Assembly: GCA_963978545.1 (NCBI GenBank)
Contig: OZ021731.1
Span: forward strand, 57,833,242 to 57,897,241
DNA from: Linyphia triangularis
Taxonomy: Eukaryota > Arthropoda > Arachnida > Araneae > Linyphiidae
Length of the DNA stretch: 64,000 bases
Reading direction: 5' to 3'
In this document: piece by piece, positions 51,700-64,000 of the stretch
Numbering within the stretch: position 1 is the stretch's first letter
Layout: every line of letters begins with the position of its first letter
Program-made: the position numbers and the translations under genes
The notes under the pieces: generated by a model
What the model was told of the DNA's origin: nothing
What the model saw: only the letters and a program-made list of their open reading frames with translations
Databases searched by the model: none

Positions 51700-52610
51700 A
51701 ATAAAACAAGCACGACTTATTCTATAAACAGAAAACTTCCAGTCAAAATTCCATTCTGAAAACACGAGTACAACTCTATGCACCAATTAAACTATGGCTA
51801 CTGTCAAGTGACTTTTGTAATTTCGCGAATAACAAATTCATTTGTGAACCGCAAACCAATAAAATAAAACAATAAATTATTCCACAAACAAAAATCGAAT
51901 TGCGAACGTTTAGTCACGGACTTTTAACCATATAATAAAGCTATTTCCAAAACATGAGTAGCTCCAATTAACCCAAAAATAAACCTCAACACTAACTCCA
52001 GAAACAAGTTTGCTCCAGGAACCTTCTCCTAAATTAGTAGTTATAAGTACACCCCTTCGAGAATTCGAAAACCAACGTTCCAACCACCAGGGATTCAGGA
52101 TGTCATTAGTTATCTCATGACTAATAAGCTATCAATCAGTCTGGTTTTAAGTCCCTGCGGAAACATGGTTGCAGACCTTCTTTTCAACTACATAGAAGAA
52201 GTTGATACAGAAAGCGTTGGTATCGATCAACCCGCGTGGGTGAATGGCGGTTCGTGTCAGCCGCAATGAGTTCTTCATCAAACAAAGGATCGGTTTTCCC
52301 GCCAACCCCTCATCTTTTGTTCTCTGGGCCGTCGTTTGAGACGCTCTCATTGGCCAAAACTGTTCTCGCGATTAAATTACACGCCACTGCGTTTTGTATC
52401 TTGAAAGCTGGTTCTTTAAAAAAAAAAAAAAAAAAAATGTTTCTATGGCCCAAGGGGGGCTGGAAAGGGTTGTGTCTGGTTAAATTGTTGGAGGATGTAT
52501 ATTGGATGGGGTTGGAAAGTGACAAGATGGGGATTGTGTGTGTACTGTTTGGTATAGAATTTCTTGATGAAATTTATTTGTAGCAATTTGCTAAAAGGGA
52601 GGAATGGCGT
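51700..52610. other. A+C to G+T composition switch, ladder site 9 (about 52.27 kb)
   Basis: The line from 51961 has 25 A, 18 C, 11 T and 6 G. The line from 52441 has 23 G, 19 T, 12 A and 6 C. The centre near 52230-52350 is less AT-rich and CpG-bearing. The 116-codon plus frame here runs through an A18 tract and is not credible as a gene. Confidence 0.5.
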
Positions 52611-53699
52611 TTAAAAGTTTATTATTTACATATTTTCTTTTGATACAATTTGATATTGAGTTTCAAAGAGGGGAAAATACTTTGGAAAAAATGCTCTATA
52701 AAGATGACTTTATGTAAATTAATACCACAGAAGATTTGAGAATACGATTTATGCTAAACGTACAGTATATATGACGAAATTTTTTAGGAAATTAGATCTG
52801 TGAAAGGTTTTATATAAAAAATATTATTAAACTTTTACAGTATGCACAGGATCTTTAAAAAAAGAAAACTAACACTAAAATGACGTAATTGCAAAATACC
52901 AAAAGACAAGTGGTACGTCGGACAGACAGATATAGAATTCCAAATACATTTGTTAGCATAAGTAATTGATAGGAATAAATATAAGTAATTGATGGGAGTA
53001 AATATGATAAAAGATGAATATGGTTTATCGACAAGGTCCGGTTTTATTTGGAAGGGTATATCTATAAACACAACATGACAAATGAATAGAAATTCAAAGT
53101 GATAAAAAAAAAACAAAAAAAAACATGACACCTGTAATCAAATTTAAGTTGAAACAAACCAACTAAGTTATCGGCGCTAAAGCTATAATCGACAAATATG
53201 CTTTATCCAGTTGTTTTTTAACTTTTGTTACTTATTTCTTTGTAATAATTTCTATAAACATAACTAATCTGAAAACCCCTCTGTGTATCTCTCGGAACCA
53301 CTGTAAGTGAGCGTTTGGGCTGGAATATAAAGAGGTCATAAGGCACTTTTCCTAGAAGGAAACCGATAAATTCATTCCACTATATTCAGATTTTACAACA
53401 ATATCATACCACATTTCAATGTTATAAATAATTTAGAAAACTGATGTATTTAAATTCCATGCCTGTTTATTCAACGTTCATCTTGTGTCTTCTTTACGTT
53501 TCTCTCTCTTTTTGTTTCGCAGTTATGTGAAAGCCACGGACACCTTTTTGAAAGACCTTGTAGTGATATATGTTATTCCTTTAGGATAACAGCAAACTTT
53601 TATTAAATAAAAGTTTTTTAAAATCCTGTTTATAATAATATGAACCAATACTGAATGTTTTTGCATCTTTATTAGATAACCTAATGAATAATTTGCTTC

Positions 53700-54290
53700 A
53701 CAATTTGAAATTCCGATAAACATGTTTTTTATTATAAAAATATTCTCCCTAAACAAAACAATTCCATGAATTTGAGATGATAATATTTTGATAAATTGAG
53801 CATCAAATAACAAACATTTCATCCCATAAAACGCCTTAAATATCAATTCCCTCCTAAACTCCCAGCTATTTATTTTATAAGCACTACTTAGTAATTTATC
53901 TAAAAGAAAGTTTAACTTTCTAAATAAACACAGAATAAACTTCCCTGGACAAGAAAAACTAGTTTTTTTTTTCCTACTCAAGTTTAGGGTTTTCGTTTAA
54001 GCCTCCAGCGCCCAAAGAAGTAAAGAAAAAAAAAAAACTATGAACAATTTATTCTTCTACATTTTAGGTATCGCTCGTCTATCTCCAAAATTAACAATTG
54101 CTTGCCGTATAAATACTTCATTTGGGGCGCAGGTTAATGGTAAGATGGCAAGCTGTTCACTTTGTGATTTATGATCGGGTTTTATTTCGTTTTTAACGTC
54201 CACAATAATTAGTTAAAATGTTTTATTCGGAGTGTAGCTTTGTGTTTTTGCATCGAGAGTTCTCATCAGTCTTTCACCGTTTCATAGAAT
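53700..54290. other. A+C to G+T composition switch, ladder site 10 (about 54.08 kb)
   Basis: The line from 53821 has 21 A, 17 C, 20 T and 2 G. The line from 54121 has 20 G, 21 T, 12 A and 7 C. A TATA-like CGTATAAATA lies at 54106. Confidence 0.45.
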
Positions 54291-54299
54291 TTATTCCAT

Positions 54300-55963
54300 G
54301 GTTTCTGGAACTCATATGTTAGACGAAATGTTGCTTTAAAGTACTCGAAATTTATATAGGTTGAAAAAGGATAATAAAATAAATTTTATAGCTTACTTAA
54401 AGCAAATAAAATTTACTATTCAATGGAATTTCAATATTTGTTGGATTTTATATTATGTCTAGCAGGACTGAAAAAGTGGAAAAATCATGATAATATACCA
54501 ATTGTAAAAAAATCTATATTTCATTAGTATTCAAATTTCATTAATCGGCTTCTATCATTTCTTGTTTTTTTTCTAATAACCATAACGGAATAAAGGGAGG
54601 GGCTTTAAATAGTCGTTTTAATGTTTGGGTAAATGATTTCCCAGGTTCTATTTTATTAATGAAATAATTATCAACTGATTTTTTTCTCAGTATTTTCTTC
54701 TTAAAATTAAAATTTTTTGCTGTGACTAATATTTTTTATTTTTAAAGTATATCTTTTTTAGAATTAAAGTATTTTTAACTTTTTTATTTTTGCTGTGATT
54801 TTTGTTTTACTTACAAGCATGGATTATGCAATTATAGAAAAGTATATAGCAAATTATATAATTTTGACATTTTTTTTTAATATAATGTAATATTTACTAC
54901 CAAAAATATCACCAAACTGACCATTTTTTTTTTTAATTAACGGGAATATGAAAACGAAAAAGCTAAATCACACCAATCCCTGCCAAAAATAAATGCAGTG
55001 TCCAGTGATGTTCCACACCTCTAGTTATTTAACTTTTATGCGTTGTTAAGTTATTATTTATTAACTTTAATGAATACTTTGTACATATTTATCCTTAGTA
55101 AAGTCACTGACAGAGCAATAGCAGCAACATAGACAATCTAAGCATTCTGTTTTCTCAGATAGTTTTGTTTATAAGGCATAGTTATATAACCCAAACTCAA
55201 TGAATACAGGACAAATTTTTAATTTGAATTAAAGAGTTTTTACTAATTTCTTTAAAAGATTCACTACCATCTATATAATCAATTTTTTCAGTTTATTTCC
55301 TTTTGAAAACTCATTACCTGACTGAAACGGATTTCAAATTTTGGAAATTATATATCTAGATCAAAAAATTAAGAAAGATCATCTTGCAAGAAAAATTCTT
55401 TAACTCAGAAATCCATCAATAATAGTTATCCAATAGTAGACACACAGTTATCCTCATTTATCATTTATTTCAGAAGCGGTTTTTTTTTTATTTTCTTTTA
55501 GGTTATCCCTATAGAGGGGAAAAGGGATTTATTTTTAGGGATGATCATAATTATAAGTCTTTCTTCGTCCCTTTCATTTTGCGATAAAGCCAAGGGCGGT
55601 GTTTTTCATCCATCAAAATGTTCATTTTCATTTTATAGGTGGAAGGAAAATACTTTATTATTTCATTTTTGGGGTAAAAAAGAACTGCGTAAAAAGATGT
55701 TGGATATTCTATCTTTGAGGGTATTTTTGTGAAATAGTAAAAATGATATTGTAAGAAAAAAAAAAAAGGATTGCTATTGTCAATATCACTGTTTTACCAG
55801 AAATATAAGTGTTTAATTTTTATTAACTATTAAATTATTTAAATTATTAAAATTAGAGGTTACTATTTTTTAAAATTACTTAAAATTATTTATTATTAAA
55901 TTATTTAAATTAGGGGTTACTATTTTTTTAAATTACTTAAAATTTTAAATCAGTAAGATATTA

Positions 55964-55997
<34 letters not shown>

Positions 55998-56181
55998 AAA
56001 TTAAAAAAATAAAAAAAAATGGCAAAATAAGTATTTTTCACACACATCTTTTTAATTTTTTTTTTCAAGGTTTATAAACTAGAATATAAAAATAAGTCGA
56101 TACACTAAAAACGACCTATGAAAAAGTAGCAATAACAAATAATTTTTATCAATTCATTTTCTGCTGTATAAATTATAGACT
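54300..56181. other. No gene recognised; small tandem duplication and A31 tract
   Basis: Around 55830-55950 the phrase GGTTACTATTTTTT with AT-rich surroundings is repeated at 57-base spacing (55858 and 55915). An A31 tract lies at 55965-55995. The sequence CACACCTCTAGTT near 55015 with GATGTTC before it, read on the minus strand, resembles the head of family X (TAGAGGTGTGGAACATC) and may be a fragment. Confidence 0.4.
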
Positions 56182-56825
56182 GAGAGGCGACAGCAATTTT
56201 TGAACCCCATCAAACATCATTTTGAATTTTTTATAAAAATTTGAGAAAAGTGAGTAGATTACGAAACCACTGGTCTGCCGTGGCAAAAATGGCTGAAACT
56301 GGTTAAAAATCGACTCTTAAAGAGTTGAATTAAATCCAATTGCCAAATGAGCCATATCTTGCCAGATAATGACCTTTTTTTTTATTTGGTAACCCTTACC
56401 TCTTTAATTTTGAATTAAGAAGGTTGCAGACGATTCGGATGTGTGGCTATGGCTTACTTGCATCTTTCACAAATGAGCCAAATTGGCAATAAACATTATG
56501 TAACTGATGACGTATTGATGTCGCCAATTTTGCTTACTTTTAAAAGATACAAGTTTTCCGAGACAGAGATCAGAAATCGTTTGAGCTTTTTCTCGTTGAA
56601 AATCAAAATGCAGTGGGTGGGCAAAAAGTTTGTTCTCTTTTTGGCAAGTTATAAAGTATTTGGCAATCGTATTTTAGTTCAACTCATTCTAAGTCGATTT
56701 TTGATCAGTTTCGGCCATTTTTGCCACGGCGGACCAGTGGATTCGTAATCTTCTCACTTTTCTCCAATTTCTACAAATCATTCAGAATGATGTTCGATGG
56801 GGTCCAAAAATTGCAGTTGCCTCTC
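56182..56825. mobile_element. Foldback element, copy 1, 644 bp
   Basis: The left end GAGAGGCGACAGCAATTTTT pairs with the right end AAAAATTGCAGTTGCCTCTC with two mismatches. The arms continue for over 200 bases, for example AACCACTGGTCTGCCGTGGC against GCCACGGCGGACCAGTGGAT, and ATTGCCAAAT against ATTTGGCAAT. The 102-codon open frame on the right is derived from the arm. No transposase. Confidence 0.85.
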
Positions 56826-58549
56826 GAACTATTAGTAAAGTTGACAGTCTTGTATTGTTTGTGGAACATGTATTGAATATTACTTTATGCTATATTTATT
56901 ATAAAAGTCCACGTATCTGAAATTTTTCATTGGTTCTTTGAATATACCTACCCTGCTTAAATTTCTAAAAAAACATTGAGAAATTGTCTAAACAAAAATA
57001 AATTTAAGGTTTAAATATGGAAAAATAAAGAAATGTTAAAGTTTCATTTTTAATTAATTAATTAAAATAAATTTCTTAAGAACTCATCCCTATTTTCAGA
57101 GATTAAGTAGTAATTATTTATATTTCAATGTTGTTTTCGAACAACATGAAGTTTCGAACAAATGCCTGTTTTTTTTATTGATTGTAAGTTTTCTTAATTT
57201 TTTTTTATGTTTCTAAAACATTTACAATGATAAAAAAAATATGGTTTTTCATGAGTCTCTTACGGTACAAATATTAAATCGATTTCTGCGCATTTATTAT
57301 AATTTACATATAATGTATAAATGTTGGTATTTAATTTTGCAAGAATTCTGTTATATTATGGCGTTATGGAATTTCATTTGACTGTACAAAATTTCATGTG
57401 GTTTTTGTCTCAATTTATAAAATTATCAACTTTTATGCATTACTTAAAATCCTTAATTTTCCAGGTTTGTTGTTAAATTTTTATGCTTTTTAAATTGGAT
57501 TTTTTTTTTTACATTAAAAACCAAACCATTTTAAATGAATATTTGTGTAAGACACATTTTTTAATGTAATAATTGGAATGATAAGTATTTTTTTTTTTTT
57601 TTTTTTTTTTAAATACTCATCTGGAAAAACATGATTTAAAAAAATCCATTTCGCTAAGTGATTAAGAGAATTTTTTTTTTGTAATAGGTATTAAATTCTT
57701 CTAAAACATTTTTTTAATTCAATACTTTTACACGAAAATATTTTACATTTTTTAAAAGAGATTTAATTTTTTAATGTCAATCGCTAGTTTCTAGGTTTTT
57801 TTTTATACTAAAGTAAAAATAAAATAACGTATTTTTACAGTATTAACCAGTAATTTTTTATATTTCAATTATTTAAATTAAATAAAATTAGTTTTATCGT
57901 ATTATGATCATATCCAAATAAATATCTAAAAAAAAAATTTTTTTTATCAAATAGTATTGATTTATTGGAAATATTATTCTACATTTCCCAAGACTAGATG
58001 CTATTAATTTTTTTATATGAATATATATCTGTTAAAAATGTGTATAGTTAAAGATTTTCTTAGTAATAAACGAAGCATCAAATCAAATACACAAATAAAA
58101 AAAATCCAATTCCTCTTGGATTGAAAAATAGTTTTAGTTGGAGAAATATTTTAATAATAAATATTAGTTAAACCATGCACAGACTGCGTCGAGGAATTAA
58201 ATTTTTAGAAATTCCTTAGATTCAGACACTGCATTCTATTCCTGAAAGATACGATGAAACTTGATTTGGAAAGCTGAACTAGGAACGCCCCTGCTCATGT
58301 AGTTGGACGTTCGTATGATAAATCGTATCTCGTATATACACCATTAAGTATTTGTTTGAATTTTTTTAGTATTTAAATTCGGATTTATCAACAAATAATT
58401 TTTAAACGATACCTACACTTTTAAAACATAAATATAATTATTTATTGTAGTTTAAAGTTTGATGGTATAAGAGGGAGCCATTTCCGGAGCGAGTTGACGT
58501 ATTCCGGGTCGTGGCATCTAGAATCACTTCACGCATAGTACCAAAATAC
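56826..58549. other. No gene recognised
   Basis: Very AT-rich, with T23 near 57588-57610. Nothing identifiable. Confidence 0.4.
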
Positions 58550-59344
58550 TAGAGGTCGGAAATATCGATCAAAATAAATATCGATACTATATCGTTGCAT
58601 AGAAAATAATATCTATTAAATATCGATATATCGATACACGATTTTTTTTTAATTTGATTTTCAATTTTGCCAGAAACGAAGTTTTTTGGGGTAAATTTCT
58701 ACTTTTCATGAATTCATGCCAAAATTGTTTTAATAAATAAATTATTAAAATTGTTTTCATAAATAAATTATAAAAATTGTTTTAATAAATAAATTATAAA
58801 AATTGTTTTAATAAATAAATTATAAAAATTGTTTTAATAAATAAATTATATTATCAATCAAAATAAATAAAATACATTTGGATGTCAATGCATAAATTCA
58901 CATTTATTTTTATAGAAGAAATTTTGAAAAGTAGTTTACCGCATATTTTGCTGATAGAGATGTTTTTAATATTTAAAATTATATGCAAATTCCAGGCACA
59001 CGTTGGCAACAGAAACGGTGCTATGTTAATGACTATTAATAAATGATCTTATCTTTCCATTACATTATTTTTTCTTTTTGGTTAGGGTGCCATTTTAACT
59101 GTTTCTCAGCCAAGTCCAAACTTTAGTTTTGATGTTTTTGAAAAGGGAATAAAGAAAATCGAAAAAAAAAAAAACGAAAAAACAACAACAACAACAACAC
59201 ATGGAACTACAAGACGATCATCAAAAAACTAAAAATGTTTGAAAATCTCGATATATCGGTGACTTGTATCGATATTTTTACTATCGATATTTTAAAAAAA
59301 ATATCGATAAAAATATCGTCGTATAGATATTTCTCCGACCTCTA
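58550..59344. mobile_element. 795-bp non-autonomous hAT-type element
   Basis: Ends TAGAGGTCGGA-AATATCGAT and, from the other side, TAGAGGTCGGAGAAATAT are inverted repeats. An exact 8-bp duplication CAAAATAC flanks the element (58542-58549 and 59345-59352). Both subterminal regions are packed with ATATCGATA words in both orientations, which may be transposase-binding sites. No coding frame. It carries its own 26-bp tandem repeat. Confidence 0.9.
58721..58850. repeat. Five-copy tandem repeat, period 26 bp
   Basis: Exactly 130 bases. The unit is AAAATTGTTTTAATAAATAA followed by ATTATA, with the early copies slightly changed. It lies inside the 795-bp hAT-type element. Confidence 0.92.
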
Positions 59345-59471
59345 CAAAATACCTTATACATAAAGTGCCATTTTATGGAGTACCAAAATAGAAATAATAA
59401 CTTCGATTTTCAAACAAATACCACAATATGTAATTGTAAATAAACTGTTCGTTAGTAGCAGAGATCTTATA

Positions 59472-60112
59472 GACAGAGAAATAATTGCAAGCTCATCAAA
59501 CATTATTTTGATTATTTTTTAATAGAAAGCAGAGGAAAACTAGTAGACCCCATAAATCCACTGATCTACCAGGACAAAAATGGCCGGAACTATTCAAACA
59601 CCGTCTTTGAATTAGTTGAACTAAATCCGATTGCCATGTGTGCCATAACTTGCCAAAAAATGAGCATTCTTTTTTTTTCTGGTAACCCTCCACTCTTTAG
59701 TTTTCAATGAGGAAAAGTGCAGACGATATTTGTTCTCTGGCGTAACATATTTCTATCTTTTAAAAGTGTTGGCGATACGTAGTTGGCGATAAGTATTAAG
59801 TCACTGATGGCGTAATATTTATTGTCAACTTGGCTGACTTTGAAAAGATGAAAAATCTTGGAGTCAGGAAAAACAAATTGTTTGTATTCTTCCTCATTGA
59901 AAATTAAAGAGTGATGGGTTCCCAGAAAAAAAAAAGGTTCATTTTTTGGCAGGTTATCACATATTTGGCAATCAGATATTGTTCAACTCATTCTTTAACG
60001 ATTTTCGAATAGTCTCAGCCATTTTTATCTCGGTAGACCAGTGGATTATTGTTTATGAACATTCCTTTACATTCTAAAAAAAAATTCAGAATAATATTTA
60101 GTCAGTTACTTA
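59472..60112. mobile_element. Foldback element, copy 2
   Basis: Same family as 56182-56825: AATCCACTGATCTACCAGGA, AAAATGGCCGGAACTATTC and AGTTGAACTAAATCCGATTG correspond to the left arm of copy 1. The right part (TAGACCAGTGGATTATTG) is the inverted match. More diverged than copy 1, with a damaged left terminus. It lies on the other side of the 795-bp hAT-type element. Confidence 0.78.
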
Positions 60113-60591
60113 AACTTTCAGTCTGTTATCCTTTAAAAATGTGTATCATTTATCAATTTTGGCAATATGTATTAAGGTAAAAACGAGATCGCCACAAAAA
60201 AAAAAAAAAATCACCGTTCAGAAATATATACAAGATTTGTTGAAAGTTTAATTCCTATTCTTTGCACCAACTATCATTTAATTTATTTTCCTCTTTGAAG
60301 CAAAATAGTTAATTAAGTTCATTATAAAAATAATTTATTATTGGCTAAATAACTTTCATAAAAGCATTATTTATGACAGTAACAAAAGAAGAGTAAATTA
60401 AATTTTATTTCCTTTTGTTCCGTTAAATTACTTGGCTGTAAGTGACTTGATTAATGTAGTATCCCCCCCCCCACCTCTCTAAGAAAGCTAAAATATTTCG
60501 TTAATAAGTCACGACTTTCATCTATAAAATTCAACCCCCTAAAAAAAGTTTTCAATTTTGTCTAGAACTGGAAATTCATTCCTTTCTCGAA

Positions 60592-60626
<35 letters not shown>

Positions 60627-62264
60627 GCACTTAGTGAGAATATTTAAATAAAAACGAACAAAAACAATAAAACGTCAAGAAAAGAAACAAAACTAATTTG
60701 TTCTCGTCTTAAATGTTTCCAGAAATTCCCTTTTATTCTATTTTCAGTTTATTTTCTTTTTCCCCATCCTTGTAATGAGCCCAAAAAATTTCTCGCTGCC
60801 ACCGAACGAACTTAAATTGAATTTCGACCATTCTTTGTATTTAAATGCAGCAGCAAACGATAGATAGACGGGAGAAAAAACTAATCGTTTTTTCATGGAA
60901 CATCAAACTTTCTTCCAACATTCTCATACATGAACGCGTAAATATCGTTTGGCAGTATTTCTTTTTCCTTCACTTTTATTTGCCATTTTCTCCTTTGTTT
61001 GTAATTGCTTTGCTTGAAGCGATCTCCTGAAATACTTCTCAATTTCCCACAACATATGGCATTCTAAAAAAACTTTCATTGATTTTATTTTTCATTTAAT
61101 CTTATAACGATCTTCCATTTAAAATTAAATTTGTTTTTAATGCTTCGGTATTATTTTCATCAATGACATTATAAAATATTTAATGTGTTATTCACTCAAT
61201 AATTACTACATATTTAGAATAATATATATCACTTGATATTATAAATTGCTTGTATTCTAAAATAGTGATATAACTGCTTTTTATTATAAAATATATTAAA
61301 ATACTAATGTACTAAATAAATCAAATTGTAAATATTTAATAATAATCATATTTAATTATTTACTTCAAGTTTTAAAATAATAATTCATAAATTTTTATGA
61401 GTAAAAATATTTGCATGCTTTTATTTATAAATATTTGCACATATGCATATGTTAGTTTTTGTATAATGTGAATAACATTAAAGATGTCCTAAAATATAGC
61501 TTACCTGTATGTAAAAATAAATTTTTTATTATTATTATCAGCATGTAAAGGTTTCATCTCAGTTAAAAATTGTTTTATTTGATTATTATTATTATTTAGA
61601 TGTTGTTGCAAACACAATTTCTTTAATTTATAGATCAATTAAGCAATCGTTTTTTGTTGAGAGTAATTCAAAATTTATTAAAGTCTAATTTATATTTTAA
61701 AACTGACTCCCAAGTAAACGCTTTGTACTAATCTATTTGGTTTTACAAAATGTAATTAATATTCATATTGTTTGAGATCTTTACCATAATACAAGTATAA
61801 ATTTTAAATCATTACACGGACATCAAATATTTTATTTTTATCATTTAACATTTTATTATCATAATTCTTATCATCAAATAAAATAAATATTTTAAAATTT
61901 TATCACAAAATTATGGCAATTGTTTCTAGTTTAAATGTTATAATCGAAAATAATACGGTTTCTTTCCCTAAATTAGGATTAAATTTTTATCAAAAACTGA
62001 TTTTCGCACGCATAAATATACACACTTTGATTTTGGAAAGTATCTTTTCTAAAATAAAGTATATTAATATAAGTAAGAACTTTGTCTTTGATGAAAATTT
62101 TAAAAACCAAGATTGAAACTACCGAATACATTGTACTATAAGTTAAAACAGGTTGTATCTCAAAATTCTCTTTAATGACAAAGTAGTCTTTTGAATTTCG
62201 AATATATATAGAGAAAAATGATAAAATAATCCATATATTTTTAAACCTTTATATTAAATTCGAT
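60113..62264. other. No gene recognised
   Basis: AT-rich, with a C9 run near 60463-60472 and an A31 tract at 60595-60625. Several ATTATTATTATT patches occur near 61.5 kb. Confidence 0.45.
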
Positions 62265-62950
62265 TTTTAATGTGTGTGTGGCTGCCGGACAAATCTGCAG
62301 AAGTCCAATTTACACACTTGCCTTCATTAAATTCTGAAACTTGGCAGATCCTATGTTGATGACAATGCATTCTATCAAGTTTTGGGAGCTGTCACTTAAA
62401 AGACCGCTTTTACGTACGCTACTATTACTGTTTCGTATGACTGATTAACACACTTTCCTCCTTTTAATCAAGCCGAAACTTGGAAAATCGATTTGATGTC
62501 GATGACAATGCATTCAATAAAGTTTTGGGAGGCTTTTACTGTCAATAAACGGCACCCTTTACACAGGCTTCCATTATCACTTCGCGATGTTAATTAATCA
62601 ACTTGCCGTCATTCACTGAAGTTTGAAAGATGCAGTCTTATTGACAACGAATGTAGTATATCACACTTTGAGTCTGTTAATGTTATTAAATGTCCGCTTT
62701 TACACACTCTATTATTGCCTCTTCGGAGGACTAACCCAATCGTGGCCATGCAATTGAGCTAAAACTAGAATAATAGACACATTATCGATGACGAAGCATT
62801 TTATCAAGTTTTGGTGGCCAAAAAAAAGTTATTCAATGGCCGGGAATCGATAGTTTTCTTTGTAGTGGACAAAAACTATGAAAACTCGATTCGAATTCAA
62901 AATCGCTTAAATAAGTTGCAATTTCGCATAGCAGTTGCTAATATATTTAA
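62265..62950 (+). repeat. Array 3 of dispersed 145-bp internal-repeat element
   Basis: Head TGTGTGTGTGGCTGCCGGAC then AAATCTGCAGAAG, followed by four units with landmarks near 62317, 62453, 62602 and about 62738. The diverged tail (TTCTTTGTAGTGGAC, AAAACTATGAAAACTCGATT) corresponds to the tails at 22.4 and 27.6 kb. It lacks the 262-265-base last interval found in the other two arrays. Confidence 0.75.
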
Positions 62951-63439
62951 AAGAAAGTGTTATTTCACATCTAACGGACCATCACTAGTCGATAGTTTTT
63001 TTATATTAATTTCACTTCAAACAAACAACACTCAGTTTTCTTCTGTTATAAGTTTATTATAATTCTTGTATATCGGGAGGAGAAGGTTTTTAGAACAACT
63101 TTTAACTCACAATGTCAACCAGAACAGCAAAAAAATAGAACACTAAAAAAACTTATTTGAAATGCCACTTGCAAAGAATAAACTTTTGTAATTTCGACAG
63201 TGAAAATTAAAGCAAACGATAATTATAAGAATTACAACCATGACGCTGCGTAAACAGAAAGGGATGGATTAATTTTTATTTATTCATACAATGATACCCA
63301 AATTCCGAAAATAAAAGTTTTCAACGGGTTCCGACATCCTCCAAAATTTTCACTCTGCTTTTGTAGCTAACACGCCACTTATAAAACAAGTTTCTTCTTA
63401 CTTTACTTAGCATTTTATGTAATTTGACGATACTTACTT

Positions 63440-64000
63440 TTTGAATACCGTAAAAACTAATAGAAACGGCACCACCTTAACAACATTCCTATTTTTCTAT
63501 AAATTGTTAATTTCTCCGCTATACGGAAAAATATAATGTCTATATTCCCCATATCTCCGATAATTTTCTATTCAAAATTGTGAACTTCTAGGTGTGGTAT
63601 AATTTAACGAAATTGGGCGCGCCAATTTTAATATTGGATGATATTTTGGGTGTAACCCGAATCCAGACTCATCGCAAAATTTCGCACCACATTTTTTTCC
63701 CCCAACCTCTCCGATAAAATCTCTTTTCTTGACACTTCGGCTGGCTATCACTGTCATGTAAAAGCGGTTTTAATCGGACCGGTCATCAATATTACCGTCA
63801 AAGAATTTATCATGCAGGGATGGCAACGGCTGAGTAGTTGTGAAATGAATAGTGGCTCTTGTCCGTTATAGGGAAGATGTAATTTAATTTAGCATGATTT
63901 AGTGTGCACTGGAGCATTATGAAATTGTCGAATGATTCATGTAGATGTTACATAGATGTGTAAATCTTCGGGCCTGGAAGTTCGGTCGTAAATCAAAAGT
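63440..64000. other. A+C to G+T composition switch (about 63.8 kb)
   Basis: The line from 63661 has 20 C, 18 A and 4 G. The line from 63901 has 16 G, 20 T and 6 C. Same polarity as the 38-54 kb ladder. The right part is cut by the window end. Confidence 0.4.

Noticed and set aside
53523..53981. 152-codon open frame, minus strand
   Set aside because: It begins with TTG and not ATG, is rich in hydrophobic residues as expected from A+C-skewed AT-rich DNA, and matches no family I know. The A+C skew of ladder site 10 explains the low stop density.
56443..56748. 101-codon open frame, plus strand
   Set aside because: It lies in the middle and right arm of foldback copy 1, and copy 2 does not keep the frame.

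Overview
The window looks like a gene-poor, AT-rich piece of animal nuclear DNA, with no bacterial-style gene organisation. The evidence is long CA, TA and AAAC microsatellites, tRNA-derived SINEs with target-site duplications (TSDs), hAT elements with 8-bp TSDs, Helitron-type 3' ends, a solo LTR and foldback elements. An arthropod, possibly a spider, fits the repeat types; I infer this from general familiarity and not from a search. I found no intact protein-coding gene and no genuine tRNA or rRNA gene. Exons too short to recognise by eye could be missed.

Layout. 1-3.8 kb: mostly featureless, with a CTGG/CCAG-dense start. 3.8-6.1 kb: three copies of one tRNA-derived SINE and a different tRNA-like SINE. 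6.3-6.9 kb: ACAAT-type satellite. 9.7-16.0 kb: a decayed 6.24-kb hAT transposon, bounded by an exact 8-bp duplication. It still carries the start and the C-terminal dimerisation region of its transposase, and it holds a Helitron-like insertion, a 146-bp tandem repeat and a long hairpin element. 17.1-20.1 kb: an interspersed element split by a CA tract, then a second hAT (2.4 kb) with a broken BED-zinc-finger exon and two SINEs inside it. 21.3-22.4, 27.1-27.6 and 62.3-62.9 kb: a dispersed family built from internal repeats of about 145 bp. 25.9 kb: a second Helitron 3' end. 27.8-28.4 kb: an unidentified reading frame broken by one stop. 32.1-35.5 kb: two related interspersed elements around a 1.27-kb TA-flanked DNA transposon; the second is split by a solo LTR. 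56.2-60.1 kb: two foldback elements flanking a 795-bp non-autonomous hAT.

The most unusual signal is not a transposon. Between about 38 and 54 kb the + strand repeatedly changes from A+C-rich to G+T-rich over a few hundred bases, about ten times at spacings of 1.2-2.3 kb, always with the same polarity. Similar switches occur near 7.2 and 63.8 kb. That pattern is its own reverse complement, so it implies a bidirectional process starting at each centre. Candidates are divergent transcription, replication initiation or recombination hotspots. I counted bases on selected 60-base lines by hand; nothing was computed across the window.

The transposons do not form a pathway. They are a layered record of insertions: SINEs inside a hAT, an LTR inside a DNA element, a Helitron and hairpin element inside a hAT. 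The target duplications give the relative order.
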